Source of the DNA: Methanofollis formosanus | Lineage (GTDB): Archaea > Halobacteriota > Methanomicrobia > Methanomicrobiales > Methanofollaceae | Assembly: GCF_019633745.1 (NCBI RefSeq) | Contig: NZ_CP037968.1 | Coordinates: 2,486,789 to 2,550,788, forward strand | Reading direction: 5' to 3' | DNA: 64,000 nt | Part shown: in pieces, positions 51,823 to 59,541 of the stretch | How positions within the stretch are numbered: the stretch's first letter is position 1 | Layout: each line of letters opens with the position of its first letter | The notes under the pieces: generated by a model | What the model was told of the DNA's origin: nothing | Seen by the model: the letters and a program-made list of their open reading frames with translations, nothing else | The model's database searches: none | Position numbers and translations under genes: made by a program

Positions 51823-52035
51823 TTATTGCACGGTCACATAGGACGCGAAGGACTGCGGCTCAGGCACGGGGAGACCGTCTTCGATCAGTCCCCTGACATG
51901 CATCTCGATGGCGACCTGCATGTTCTCCTCTGCTTCCTCCCGCGTCTTCCCGGTCGCCACGCAACCGGGGAGGTCGGGAGAATATGCCGAATAGTTCCCT
52001 TCCGTCTTTTCGATAACGATGAGGTATCGATACAT
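51823..52035 (-). CDS. hicB: HicB-family antitoxin
   Basis: About 70 residues from ATG 52035 (MYRYLIVIEKTEGNYSAYSP), the start that fits both the family and the GAGG located at 52045-52048. Upstream in-frame ATG and GTG codons at 52041 and 52044 are less likely. The partial RNase H-like fold is shown by YSAYSPDLPGCVATG and TREEAEENMQVAIEMH. It should neutralise HicA. It has no C-terminal DNA-binding domain, so any operon control would need this core or the complex. Encoded directly after hicA. Confidence 0.9.
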   Translation of the reverse strand: MYRYLIVIEKTEGNYSAYSPDLPGCVATGKTREEAEENMQVAIEMHVRGLIEDGLPVPEPQSFASYVTVQ

Positions 52036-52040
52036 TTTCA

Positions 52041-52229
52041 TCACCTCTTTAGTCCTGCCTGTTTTAAAATACTATTCAGTGTTCCTGGGGCAAGATTCTC
52101 TGAGGGATGGCCGGCGATGGTGATCCGCCCCGGTTTTATCGGGTGTTTATACTGGCGGTGGCTCCCTCTGGTAGCGACCAGGTACCACCCGTTTGCCTCT
52201 ATCAGGGAAATGACCTCTCGCACTCTCAT
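52041..52229 (-). CDS. hicA: HicA-family toxin (mRNA interferase)
   Basis: A 62-residue protein from ATG 52229 (MRVREVISLIEANGWYLVAT). The double-stranded RNA-binding-like fold of HicA is shown by RGSHRQYKHP with the catalytic His, and by ITIAGHPSENLAPGTLNSIL. HicA cleaves mRNA when free of HicB. The toxin-first order hicA-hicB is usual for this family. The longer open frame to 52310 is upstream leader. An inverted repeat lies upstream at 52326-52342. Confidence 0.93.
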   Translation of the reverse strand: MRVREVISLIEANGWYLVATRGSHRQYKHPIKPGRITIAGHPSENLAPGTLNSILKQAGLKR

Positions 52230-52325
52230 GGGATCTTCAGATATAGGAACAATTCGTGGTGTTGGATTGCGATTCTTGTATCTTCTGTGGGAGGAGGTGG
52301 GGAGGTGCAACCTGTGGGAGCATAA

Positions 52326-52342
52326 GAAAATCTATGATTTTC
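52326..52342. promoter_or_regulatory. Inverted repeat upstream of hicA
   Basis: GAAAATC-TAT-GATTTTC, 7-bp arms, about 100 bp before the hicA start in an AT-rich stretch. It could be an operator for the HicAB complex, or part of the boundary of the AT-rich islet that begins here. Confidence 0.35.
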
Positions 52343-52386
52343 GAAGGGTGACAGACTCTCTCAGTTGAGGGATTGTACACAACTAA

Positions 52387-52653
52387 TTATTTGGAATCAT
52401 TATATTTCGGGCGCTGACCTTTATGATTACGTTTATATGTGGAAATCGCTTCACTTTCTTCATTTAATGCTCTTGATCGTGATCTTTTCGCAGTGTAAGT
52501 TATTGAAGTGAATTTTTTTCCAGAACGAACATGCTCACCTAGACGACGATCAATGTCGTTTGTAATGCCGTGATACACGGTTTTTTTACCATCTTTAAGG
52601 GTGTAGTTGTGTGTGTTTCTCTTTTTTCGAGTTGGTTTTCTTTTTGGGGGCAT
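52387..52653 (-). CDS. GIY-YIG nuclease-like small protein
   Basis: An 88-residue basic protein from ATG 52653 (MPPKRKPTRKKRNTHNY). It follows the GIY-YIG pattern: NYT at 16-18 in place of GIY, YHG at 27-29 in place of YIG, then the catalytic-type Arg in DRRLGEH (36-37), Glu in ALNEESEAI and a final Asn (PKYN). The two altered signature triplets leave activity uncertain. Base composition is much more AT-rich than the rest of the window, indicating recent acquisition. A UvrC/homing-type or restriction-like role is possible. Confidence 0.7.
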   Translation of the reverse strand: MPPKRKPTRKKRNTHNYTLKDGKKTVYHGITNDIDRRLGEHVRSGKKFTSITYTAKRSRSRALNEESEAISTYKRNHKGQRPKYNDSK

Positions 52654-52783
52654 TAATATCAAGTAGAAATAGAGTATGACAATCAAATATAATTATTGGT
52701 GAATGTATGTTGAATAATTTTTATTTGAGTCTTCTATCTTTATGATAGACCATATGAACAATCGCTAATAGACGAAATAAGTA

Positions 52784-53068
52784 TTGAAACAGAATGAATT
52801 GCTAATAGGTACCTCAGAGTTATATACCCCTATAAATAATAGAGTAAAATATCATGGGGTGATATCAAAAGAAGTCTTTGAAACTGAAAACTGGCTGGAT
52901 ATGTGCCACCATATCCAGCCTCTTAACAACCACCTACATGGCAGTAGTAAAGTAATCGCAGTAACTGCTGCAATCACAATCCTTACTGCTCCCTCTATTT
53001 ATTCATCGGCATATGTGTGTCGAATATACCATCATGAAAAGGAAAGTTCAGATGAAAGAAATAATTGA
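52784..53068 (+). CDS. AT-rich hypothetical protein (start uncertain)
   Basis: An open frame of 94 codons from TTG 52784 in the AT-rich islet. It encodes a polar first half (ELYTPINNRVKYHGVISKEV, NWLDMCHHIQPLNNHLHG) and one hydrophobic stretch (VIAVTAAITILTAPSIYSSA). No ribosome-binding site is obvious before the TTG, and I recognise no family. It may be a fragment of a longer gene or chance; the overlap with the next gene suggests coupling if real. Confidence 0.35.
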   Translation: MKQNELLIGTSELYTPINNRVKYHGVISKEVFETENWLDMCHHIQPLNNHLHGSSKVIAVTAAITILTAPSIYSSAYVCRIYHHEKESSDERNN

Positions 53069-53219
53069 AAGTATTGCGGGGTTGATATTTCTCGCCGCAA
53101 TATGCTCCGCTTTTAGTGGGGCACCAGGTATTGGAAATGTGATGGCTGTTGGATCCGCACTCTCTATTCTCGGCGTGATTGCTGTGGTAGGCGGATTATA
53201 CGCTAAGGCGTTACATTAA
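53052..53219 (+). CDS. Small two-helix membrane protein
   Basis: A 55-residue protein from ATG 53052 (MKEIIESIAGLIFLAAICSA) with GGAAAG about 6 bases upstream. Two hydrophobic helices (LIFLAAICSAFSG and ALSILGVIAVVGGLYA) joined by a short Gly-rich loop make up nearly all of it. It lies in the AT-rich islet. Function unknown; such small hydrophobic proteins can be toxins, holin-like or subunits. Confidence 0.5.
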   Translation: MKEIIESIAGLIFLAAICSAFSGAPGIGNVMAVGSALSILGVIAVVGGLYAKALH

Positions 53220-53279
53220 GGAACTTTATTTATTTTTTTGGCTGTGTAGAAACCCCCACTTTTCCTGGTGTGAGTGTGG

Positions 53280-53350
53280 TTTTTCCGCCTTCCCTCATGC
53301 TCCCACCGGAGGTGCTGCCCCCGAGATCCCCGGGATGGAGATAGAGTCGG
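53280..53350 (+). repeat. Repeat module C (solo)
   Basis: From CCTTCCCTCATGCTCCCACC through GGTGCTGCCCCCGAGATCCC to GATAGAGTCGGGAAGGC. It matches the C modules at 51560-51632 and 10239-10301, here without A or B. It marks the return to GC-rich sequence at the right side of the AT-rich islet and lies just before the FkbM methyltransferase start. Confidence 0.75.
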
Positions 53351-53369
53351 GAAGGCAAAATCGGTGAAC

Positions 53370-54554
53370 ATGAAGAGTGTGCCCCCAGAATGTGAAGACG
53401 AAGATCAGTCCCCTCTCGCCACAATCTATATCCTCTCCCACGTCTCTCTCCCACGCGGGGGGATCGAAATCCCGGTACAAACCATTCAGCAGGGCCGCAC
53501 CGAGGCACTGGTACGCCGGACCCTCGACGAGGTCTGGGAGCGAAAGCGGGCCGAGAACGGGAAGGGCAACCGCCTGGCCCGTGCGGCGGTCGAGAAGATC
53601 AACGGCCTCTTCCTCTGGGCCGGGACGCCGCTCGAACTCGGGTTCAGGGAACGCCACCCGGAAGTTTTCAAGGAATCGGTCGGGGTGCTCGCCGGGGCGG
53701 TCGGCGACCCGGCGAAATACGACCGCGTGCGGGCACTCCTCTCCGACGTTCGGTCGCAGGAGATCTTCGACTGGCTCGTCGGCTACCGCGTCGCCTACGC
53801 CCTCATCGGCAACGGGGCGCTCGAACTCCGCCCGCCGCCGATCGCACGCGACGAGTTCTGGCGACTGCAGCGGGAGACCGAACGCTACCGCTCGGGGCAC
53901 TACTACCGCTACGACGGGAGCACCGTCCACTCGGACGCCTACGTCTTCAACACCATCTGGCTCCAGGAGCAATACCGCGTCGAAGGACTCTGCGAACCGC
54001 GGCCAGGCGACATCGTCGTCGACGCCGGGGCGTGCTGGGGGGAGACCGCGGTCTGGTTCTCCAGGTTCGTCGGCCCCTCGGGCCGGGTCCATGCCTTCGA
54101 ACCGGCCGGGGCCAACCGGCGGGTGATCGAGCGGGTGGTCGAGAAGAACAATCTTTCCTCCTCGGTCGTCACCGTCCCCCTCGGGCTCTGGGATAGAGAG
54201 ACGACCCTCACCTTCTCAGGGACCGGGCGGATGTTTCGGCAGAGCGGCAGCGGGGGTGGGGGCGGGGCCGAGGTGCCGGTGACCACGCTGGACCGCTATG
54301 TCGAGGAGACCGGGCTTGACCGCGTCGACTTCATCAAGATGGACATCGAGGGCGCCGAACTCCCCGCCCTCGCCGGCGCGGAGAAGAGCATCAGGGAGTT
54401 CCGGCCAGACCTCGCCATCTCGGTCTACCACCGGGCAGACGACCTCACCGAAGTCCCAATCTTTCTCGCCTCCCTGGTGCCTGAGTACCGGATGTACCTC
54501 CGCCACTACACCCCCGGCCCGGACGAGAGCGTCCTCTATGCGACGGTGCGGTGA
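53370..54554 (+). CDS. FkbM-family methyltransferase
   Basis: About 394 residues from ATG 53370 (MKSVPPECEDEDQSP). The C-terminal half is an FkbM-type SAM-dependent methyltransferase: VVDAGACWGETAVWFSRF (SAM site), GRVHAFEPAGANRRVIE, VTTLDRYVEETGLDRVDFIK and MDIEGAELPALAGAE. The N-terminal about 170 residues are helical, polar and unrecognised. Members methylate hydroxyls of sugars or polyketides. The 3' end overlaps the CBS gene (GTGA), so the two are coupled. Confidence 0.88.
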   Translation: MKSVPPECEDEDQSPLATIYILSHVSLPRGGIEIPVQTIQQGRTEALVRRTLDEVWERKRAENGKGNRLARAAVEKINGLFLWAGTPLELGFRERHPEVFKESVGVLAGAVGDPAKYDRVRALLSDVRSQEIFDWLVGYRVAYALIGNGALELRPPPIARDEFWRLQRETERYRSGHYYRYDGSTVHSDAYVFNTIWLQEQYRVEGLCEPRPGDIVVDAGACWGETAVWFSRFVGPSGRVHAFEPAGANRRVIERVVEKNNLSSSVVTVPLGLWDRETTLTFSGTGRMFRQSGSGGGGGAEVPVTTLDRYVEETGLDRVDFIKMDIEGAELPALAGAEKSIREFRPDLAISVYHRADDLTEVPIFLASLVPEYRMYLRHYTPGPDESVLYATVR

Positions 54555-55006
54555 CGAGCATGGAACCCGCAGATATCCCGGTCACCACCGTCATGGACGA
54601 AGAGGTCGTCTCCGTCCTCCCCGACACTCCCCTCCCCGAGGTCTTCGAGACCTTCTCCAGACTCGGCTGCACCGACCTCGTCGTCGCCGGGCCCGAGGAC
54701 CACTTCCTCGGGTTCATCACCGCCCTCGACCTCCTCGCCTCGGTCGGCCCGGTGGTGGGCGTGCGGAGCAGGGAGCGGGAGCGCTGCATCGAGTGTCTTC
54801 TTAGACGGGAGACGGCGGTGGCCGCCGACATCATGACCCGCAGCCACATCTCGGTCCCGACCACTGCCACCCTCCGCCACGCGATCGAGGCGATGGAACG
54901 CTACCGGTACCCGGTGCTCGTCGTCGTCGACGAACGCGGCGTCGCCGTCGGCCGGCTCGAAGCCTGCATGGTCATCTCGCACCTTCGGGTGGCCGGCCAT
55001 CTCTGA
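54551..55006 (+). CDS. CBS-domain pair protein
   Basis: A 151-residue protein (GTG 54551 overlapping the upstream stop; ATG 54560 is an alternative) made of two CBS domains: VTTVMDEEVVSVLPDTPLPE and AADIMTRSHISVPTTATLRH. CBS pairs bind adenine nucleotides and regulate attached or partner proteins. It has no other domain. The 3' end overlaps the convergent antiporter gene by 35 bp. Confidence 0.9.
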   Translation: MTSMEPADIPVTTVMDEEVVSVLPDTPLPEVFETFSRLGCTDLVVAGPEDHFLGFITALDLLASVGPVVGVRSRERERCIECLLRRETAVAADIMTRSHISVPTTATLRHAIEAMERYRYPVLVVVDERGVAVGRLEACMVISHLRVAGHL

Positions 55007-56150
55007 GCGGCACCCGCCGGTATCCCCAGGCCATCAGGATGGGAGTGAGGAGGATCGAGACGACCACCATCACCGTGAAGGCCGAGAAGAGGGCCTGATC
55101 GATGATCCCGGCTGCGAGGGCAATTTGAGAGACGACCAGGGCGATCTCGCCCCGCGGGAAAAGCCCGATCCCCACCACCAGCGCCTCGGCGCGGGTTGCC
55201 ATGAAGGGTGCGGCGCCGAGAAAACCCCCCGCCACCTTGCCCACGAAGGCGAGGAGGATGAGCGGGAGGACGAAGGGGGAGAGGAGCGTCTCGGTGGTCA
55301 CCACCACCAGCAGCCCGATGGACGCAAAGAAGATGGTGACAAAGAACCCGAAGGCGAAATCCGCGATCCCGTCGAAGAGCGACCGGTCACTCCTGATCTC
55401 CTCGCCCAGGATCATCCCGGCCAGGAACGCCCCGATGGAATAGTGGAGTCCCGCAAACTCCGCAAGCCAGGCCATCAGCAGGGCGGTGACGATCGCCGCC
55501 GTATAGGTCAGTTCGTGGGTGCGGGCGCCCCGCGTCCTGGCAAGTGCCGCCGGCAACACCCGCCGCCCGACCACGACACTTCCCGCGATGAAGACACTGC
55601 CCGCGCCGATGGTGTACAGCAGCGAGCCCTCGCTCCCTGAGGCGACGGCGGTGAGGGCGGCAAGGAGGACGACCCCGAGCACATCGTCGATGACCGCCGC
55701 CCCCACGATCGTCGCCCCGGAGGGCGTCTCCAGTTTGCGCAGGTCGATGAGGCTCCTGACCGAGATCCCGATCGAGGTGATCGAGAGGGCGATCCCGATG
55801 AAGAACCGCTCGAGAAAAGAGAAACCCATCAGGATCCCGAAGGCCCACCCGAGGGCGAACGGAAGGACGACGCCGGTGAGGGCCGTCGAGACCGCCGCCT
55901 TCTCCGAGGCGGCAAACGACTTCAGGCTCAACCTGACGCCGCTGACAAAGAGAAGAGCGATGATCCCGATCTCTGAGAGAAAGACGAGCGGTTCGTCGAA
56001 GGTCACGAGCCCGAGCACCGACGGGCCGAGAATGATCCCGGCCGCAATCTCTCCCACCTGCGCCGGATACCCCATCCGTTCGAGGAGTTCGCCTCCGGCC
56101 TTTGCGGCGACGAGGATGAGGATGACCTGGGCCAGCGGGTCCACCATCAC
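54972..56150 (-). CDS. Monovalent cation/proton antiporter (CPA2 type)
   Basis: A 392-residue membrane protein with 11-13 hydrophobic helices in the CPA2 (KefB/NapA/GerN) pattern. The ion-binding Asp pair appears in GAAVIDDVLGVVLLAAL, and further family blocks are GEIAAGIILGPSVLGL, HYSIGAFLAGMILGEEIRSD and GLFPRGEIALVVSQIAL. It exchanges Na+ or K+ for protons. It lacks the C-terminal TrkA-N domain of Kef channels. It starts with two consecutive Met codons at 56150/56147. Confidence 0.92.
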   Translation of the reverse strand: MMVDPLAQVILILVAAKAGGELLERMGYPAQVGEIAAGIILGPSVLGLVTFDEPLVFLSEIGIIALLFVSGVRLSLKSFAASEKAAVSTALTGVVLPFALGWAFGILMGFSFLERFFIGIALSITSIGISVRSLIDLRKLETPSGATIVGAAVIDDVLGVVLLAALTAVASGSEGSLLYTIGAGSVFIAGSVVVGRRVLPAALARTRGARTHELTYTAAIVTALLMAWLAEFAGLHYSIGAFLAGMILGEEIRSDRSLFDGIADFAFGFFVTIFFASIGLLVVVTTETLLSPFVLPLILLAFVGKVAGGFLGAAPFMATRAEALVVGIGLFPRGEIALVVSQIALAAGIIDQALFSAFTVMVVVSILLTPILMAWGYRRVPLRDGRPPEGAR

Positions 56151-56174
56151 GGCAGGGGATCGCCGTCCCTCCCC

Positions 56175-58082
56175 TTATGCCTGCCGCCCCTCTCCCTTCT
56201 CCCTGACCTTCTTGAGGGTGAACCGCACCGCCGCCCCCTCCTCGGGGTTACCCTCGACCCGGTCATCGGCCCAGACCATCCCGCCGTACCGCTCCACCAG
56301 CGACCTGACAATATAGAGCCCGAGCCCCTTCCCGCTCCGCTTGTTCTCTCCCTTCTTGAACCGGTTGAAGACCGTCTCCTTCATGGCGTCCGGGATGCCA
56401 GGACCGGTGTCCTCCACCGAGACCAGCACCTCTTCGCCCCGGTCCTCCACCCTGATCCTGACCTCGCCGCCCTCTTCCATGAACTTGAGGGCATTGCCGA
56501 CGAGGTTGGAGAAGACCTCCGGGAGGAGGACGTCGGCCCAGACCAGCACCTTCTCCCCCTCGTACCCGACCGCACCTGCGGGATGGTGGGCCGCCTCCTC
56601 CCTGATCACCCGGTCCAGGTCCATCGACCTGAGCGGGGGCGCATCCTGCCGGATCCTCCTGATCGTCGCGACATTCTGGATGATCCCAGAACTCCTGAGG
56701 ATACTCTTCCGGATCCGGTCCGCTTCATCTCTCTCTTTCGCCGGGAGGTTCAGGAGCAGGAGCTGAGCATATCCAAGAGAGACGGCGTTGGCATTGTTGA
56801 TGTCATGGGACATGATGTCCAGATAGAGGTTTGCCTCTTCGTTTGCCTCTTTGAGTTCGGCCGTCCTCGTATCGACGATCCCTTCCAGGTCCTCGGAATA
56901 TTTTTTCAACGCCTCTTCCGATTCTTGAGCGCGCCTGATATTCTCTTTGAGCGCCCTGACCATCGCGTTGATCGCGTATTCCAGCCTTGAAAACTCGATC
57001 CCCTTCGTGTGCCGGATCGTATGGTCGAGGTCGCCCCGTGCGATCTGGTCGATGTCCTCGACCACCTCTGAGATCGGGCGGGAGATGTGCTGGCTCCCGA
57101 CATAGGCGAAGACGATGCTGAGGAGGATGGCGAGGAGGGCGATCGTCAGTTGCGAGACGAAAAGCGTATCGAGTTTCTTCTGGAGCGGAAGGGTGGTGTA
57201 GGTGAGTTCGATCACCACGCTCATATCTGAAGCATAGTCGGGGTCGCGCAGGTCGAGGTAGAGGTAACGGACCTCGGTGCCGGTCGCAGGGTCGGGGTAG
57301 ATCGCCCCTTCCCGCTGTGCAAGCACCCGTTCCACCCGCTCTTTCTGGAGGGCGGGCATCTGGTAACTCTTGTTCCCGATGACATTGCCCATCGTGTCGA
57401 AGAACCTGATCTCGGTCAGGTCGGGGTTGAGATCTTTGAGGTTCTCGCCGGTCTCGACATAGGAGAGGTCGAGACTCCGGTCTTTGAGCAGGTCGGTGAC
57501 CAGGCCGAGTTCGAAGAGATAACGGTGATCGGGAGTGGGCATGTAGGCGTACTTGCGCACCTTCCTGGTGGACTGCTCGCGCACCACCCGGTCGGCCGAG
57601 AAGGTGTCCCCCTCCCGGAGGAGGGTGATGTACTCGTAGAAGTACGGAACTGTCTTGAAGTCCAGGCCGATCTCTTTTTCATAGGTGGAATACGCAATGA
57701 TCCCTTCGGCGTCAACGATATAAAGGTCCATCTCGCCGCCGAATTCTTCTTTCAGTCCCTGGAGGTCCATCTTCGACGGGTCCCGGCCTGAACGTTCGTA
57801 CTCCTCCAGAAAACCCCTGAAGCCGTTTCGCATCTTGTCGTTGAGACTGTCGTCGTACTTTTTCAGGCCGGCGTCGACGAGGGCCATCCACTGCAGAATG
57901 CTCTTCTCGGTCTCCTCCTGAAGAAGGAGGTTCTTCTCGACGAGTTCGTCTCTGGCCTCGATATAGGAGAGCGAAGAGAGGACGGAGATGACGACGACGA
58001 TGAGGATGATGAAGAACGTCATCAGGTACTGGTTGAAAGAGCGTTCTTTGCGAAACTCCAGGGGCTCAAAAGATTTCCTCAT
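56175..58082 (-). CDS. Membrane sensor histidine kinase
   Basis: About 635 residues from ATG 58082. First membrane helix LMTFFIILIVVVISVLSSL (about 20-38), an outer Cache-like sensor domain (about 40-310), second helix LTIALLAILLSIVFAYVG (about 315-333) and a HAMP segment follow. A coiled coil leads to the phospho-acceptor region DIMSHDINNANAV, a HDINN variant common in methanogen kinases, and to a HATPase domain with NLVGNALKFM, DTGPGIP and GKGLGLYIV. No response regulator is adjacent. The signal is unknown. Confidence 0.9.
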   Translation of the reverse strand: MRKSFEPLEFRKERSFNQYLMTFFIILIVVVISVLSSLSYIEARDELVEKNLLLQEETEKSILQWMALVDAGLKKYDDSLNDKMRNGFRGFLEEYERSGRDPSKMDLQGLKEEFGGEMDLYIVDAEGIIAYSTYEKEIGLDFKTVPYFYEYITLLREGDTFSADRVVREQSTRKVRKYAYMPTPDHRYLFELGLVTDLLKDRSLDLSYVETGENLKDLNPDLTEIRFFDTMGNVIGNKSYQMPALQKERVERVLAQREGAIYPDPATGTEVRYLYLDLRDPDYASDMSVVIELTYTTLPLQKKLDTLFVSQLTIALLAILLSIVFAYVGSQHISRPISEVVEDIDQIARGDLDHTIRHTKGIEFSRLEYAINAMVRALKENIRRAQESEEALKKYSEDLEGIVDTRTAELKEANEEANLYLDIMSHDINNANAVSLGYAQLLLLNLPAKERDEADRIRKSILRSSGIIQNVATIRRIRQDAPPLRSMDLDRVIREEAAHHPAGAVGYEGEKVLVWADVLLPEVFSNLVGNALKFMEEGGEVRIRVEDRGEEVLVSVEDTGPGIPDAMKETVFNRFKKGENKRSGKGLGLYIVRSLVERYGGMVWADDRVEGNPEEGAAVRFTLKKVREKGEGRQA

Positions 58083-58225
58083 CCTGCTATCTGGCTCTCC
58101 TGCAGGTCCTCCCGCAAGGCCTGAGAGGCGGACCTGCATTTCCTGAAGAGAATATGGTAGCTGACGATAAATCTCTTTTTAAATGGATTGGGGATCTGAA
58201 GGGCCCCCTTTTGGAAAAAGTAGAT

Positions 58226-59371
58226 CTATGGTTTGTCTGCCATCTTGCTGAAACTCTGGGAGTAGCCATTCGATCGCGGGCGCATTGCCAGGTCAACGTT
58301 TTTTGCCGAGAAGCACGGGGCTTTGCAGAGCAGTTGAGTCCCGCAGTTGGCGACCAGTTCCCTGAAGCGACGCGCGCGTTCCCCGGTCCAGGCCTCCATG
58401 AATCCTTCGGAGGCGACATTCCCGAGCACCACATGCGGCATCGAGGAGCAGGGCAGCACCTCCCCGTACGGCGAGACATAGGCCGTCGCAAACCCTGCAC
58501 CACAATTTGAACCTTCGTCGAACCTGAGTTTGTTATCTTTCGCCTCCCTGGGCGTGAGCGGGAAATCGTCGGAGGAGAGCTGGACTTCGATGCCGAAAAG
58601 CGCCCCGAGTCGCTGGAGCCGCTGCGCACTCTCGAGGTCTGCGGTATAGCCGAGCAGATCGGCGTTCTCCGGGTCGGCGGCCCTGCCCACCTCCTTGATC
58701 GCCGAGGCCTTCACCTCACGCACGCCGCAGGCGGCCAGGTCGGTGAAGAGATCTTCGAGATGTTCCTCGCTCCTGCCCGAGAGGGTGAGCCTGACCACCG
58801 TGTGGTTCTCGGTCTCTATCAGGTTGCTCACGGCGCGTAGCGCCTTCTGGTACGTTCCTTTCCCCCGGACACTGTCGTTGATCTTCTCCGCCCCTTCGAA
58901 ACTCACCCGCACGTCGAGGACGCCGAGCTTCGCCAACCTGGCCGCGACCTCCTTTGAGACCAGCAGCCCGTTGGTCGAGATCATCACGTTCATCCCGCAG
59001 GCGCGGGCATGAGCGATCAGAGGAAAGATCTGCCGATACACAAAGGGTTCCCCGCCGGTTATTGCAACGTCCAGGACGCCGGCCTGTGCGCATTCGGAGA
59101 GAAGCGTACAGGCCTGTTCGAAGTTGAGTTCTCCCGAGGCGTCGGCCGTCGGCGACGACCGCGTGATACAGTGCCGGCAGGAGAGGTTGCAGCGGTACGT
59201 CGGGTCATAATACAGACGGAGCGGGGCGAGCGGGTGACCTTTCGGCGGCACCCAGACCTCGTCTGCGCCCATGTCGTCATGGGGCGGGAAGGTGTGGATG
59301 GCGCCGTTCGTCCGGTCATAGTAGATCTCAGCCTTCCCCACCGTTCTTTTGATCCATCGTTTCTGAACCAT
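58226..59371 (-). CDS. Radical SAM protein with SPASM-type C-terminus
   Basis: A 381-residue enzyme with the radical SAM cluster motif CNLSCRHC (Cys61, Cys65, Cys68), GGEPF (ITGGEPFVYRQIFPL) and a C-terminal SPASM-like set of cysteines: CGAGFATAYVSPYGEVLPC, CGTQLLCKAPC. Such enzymes mature peptides or proteins or act in cofactor synthesis (PqqE, AhbC/D, anaerobic sulfatase maturation relatives). AhbC/AhbD-type heme synthesis is possible in an archaeon but no other ahb gene is near. GGAGGATAGG precedes the ATG. Confidence 0.88.
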   Translation of the reverse strand: MVQKRWIKRTVGKAEIYYDRTNGAIHTFPPHDDMGADEVWVPPKGHPLAPLRLYYDPTYRCNLSCRHCITRSSPTADASGELNFEQACTLLSECAQAGVLDVAITGGEPFVYRQIFPLIAHARACGMNVMISTNGLLVSKEVAARLAKLGVLDVRVSFEGAEKINDSVRGKGTYQKALRAVSNLIETENHTVVRLTLSGRSEEHLEDLFTDLAACGVREVKASAIKEVGRAADPENADLLGYTADLESAQRLQRLGALFGIEVQLSSDDFPLTPREAKDNKLRFDEGSNCGAGFATAYVSPYGEVLPCSSMPHVVLGNVASEGFMEAWTGERARRFRELVANCGTQLLCKAPCFSAKNVDLAMRPRSNGYSQSFSKMADKP

Positions 59372-59541
59372 TTTTCCTATCCTCCTTTTTTCATGGTCGA
59401 TGGTCTCAGCCCCAGGCCCGCACCAGGCGGACGGACGAAATCCTGCAGCACTGGTGCAGGTCTCCGATGGCCCTGGCCGTTCAGTTCCCCCCTCTTTTCT
59501 CCGGCACGTTCCTTACTGTTCCGGGAAAAAATGGTGGTTGT

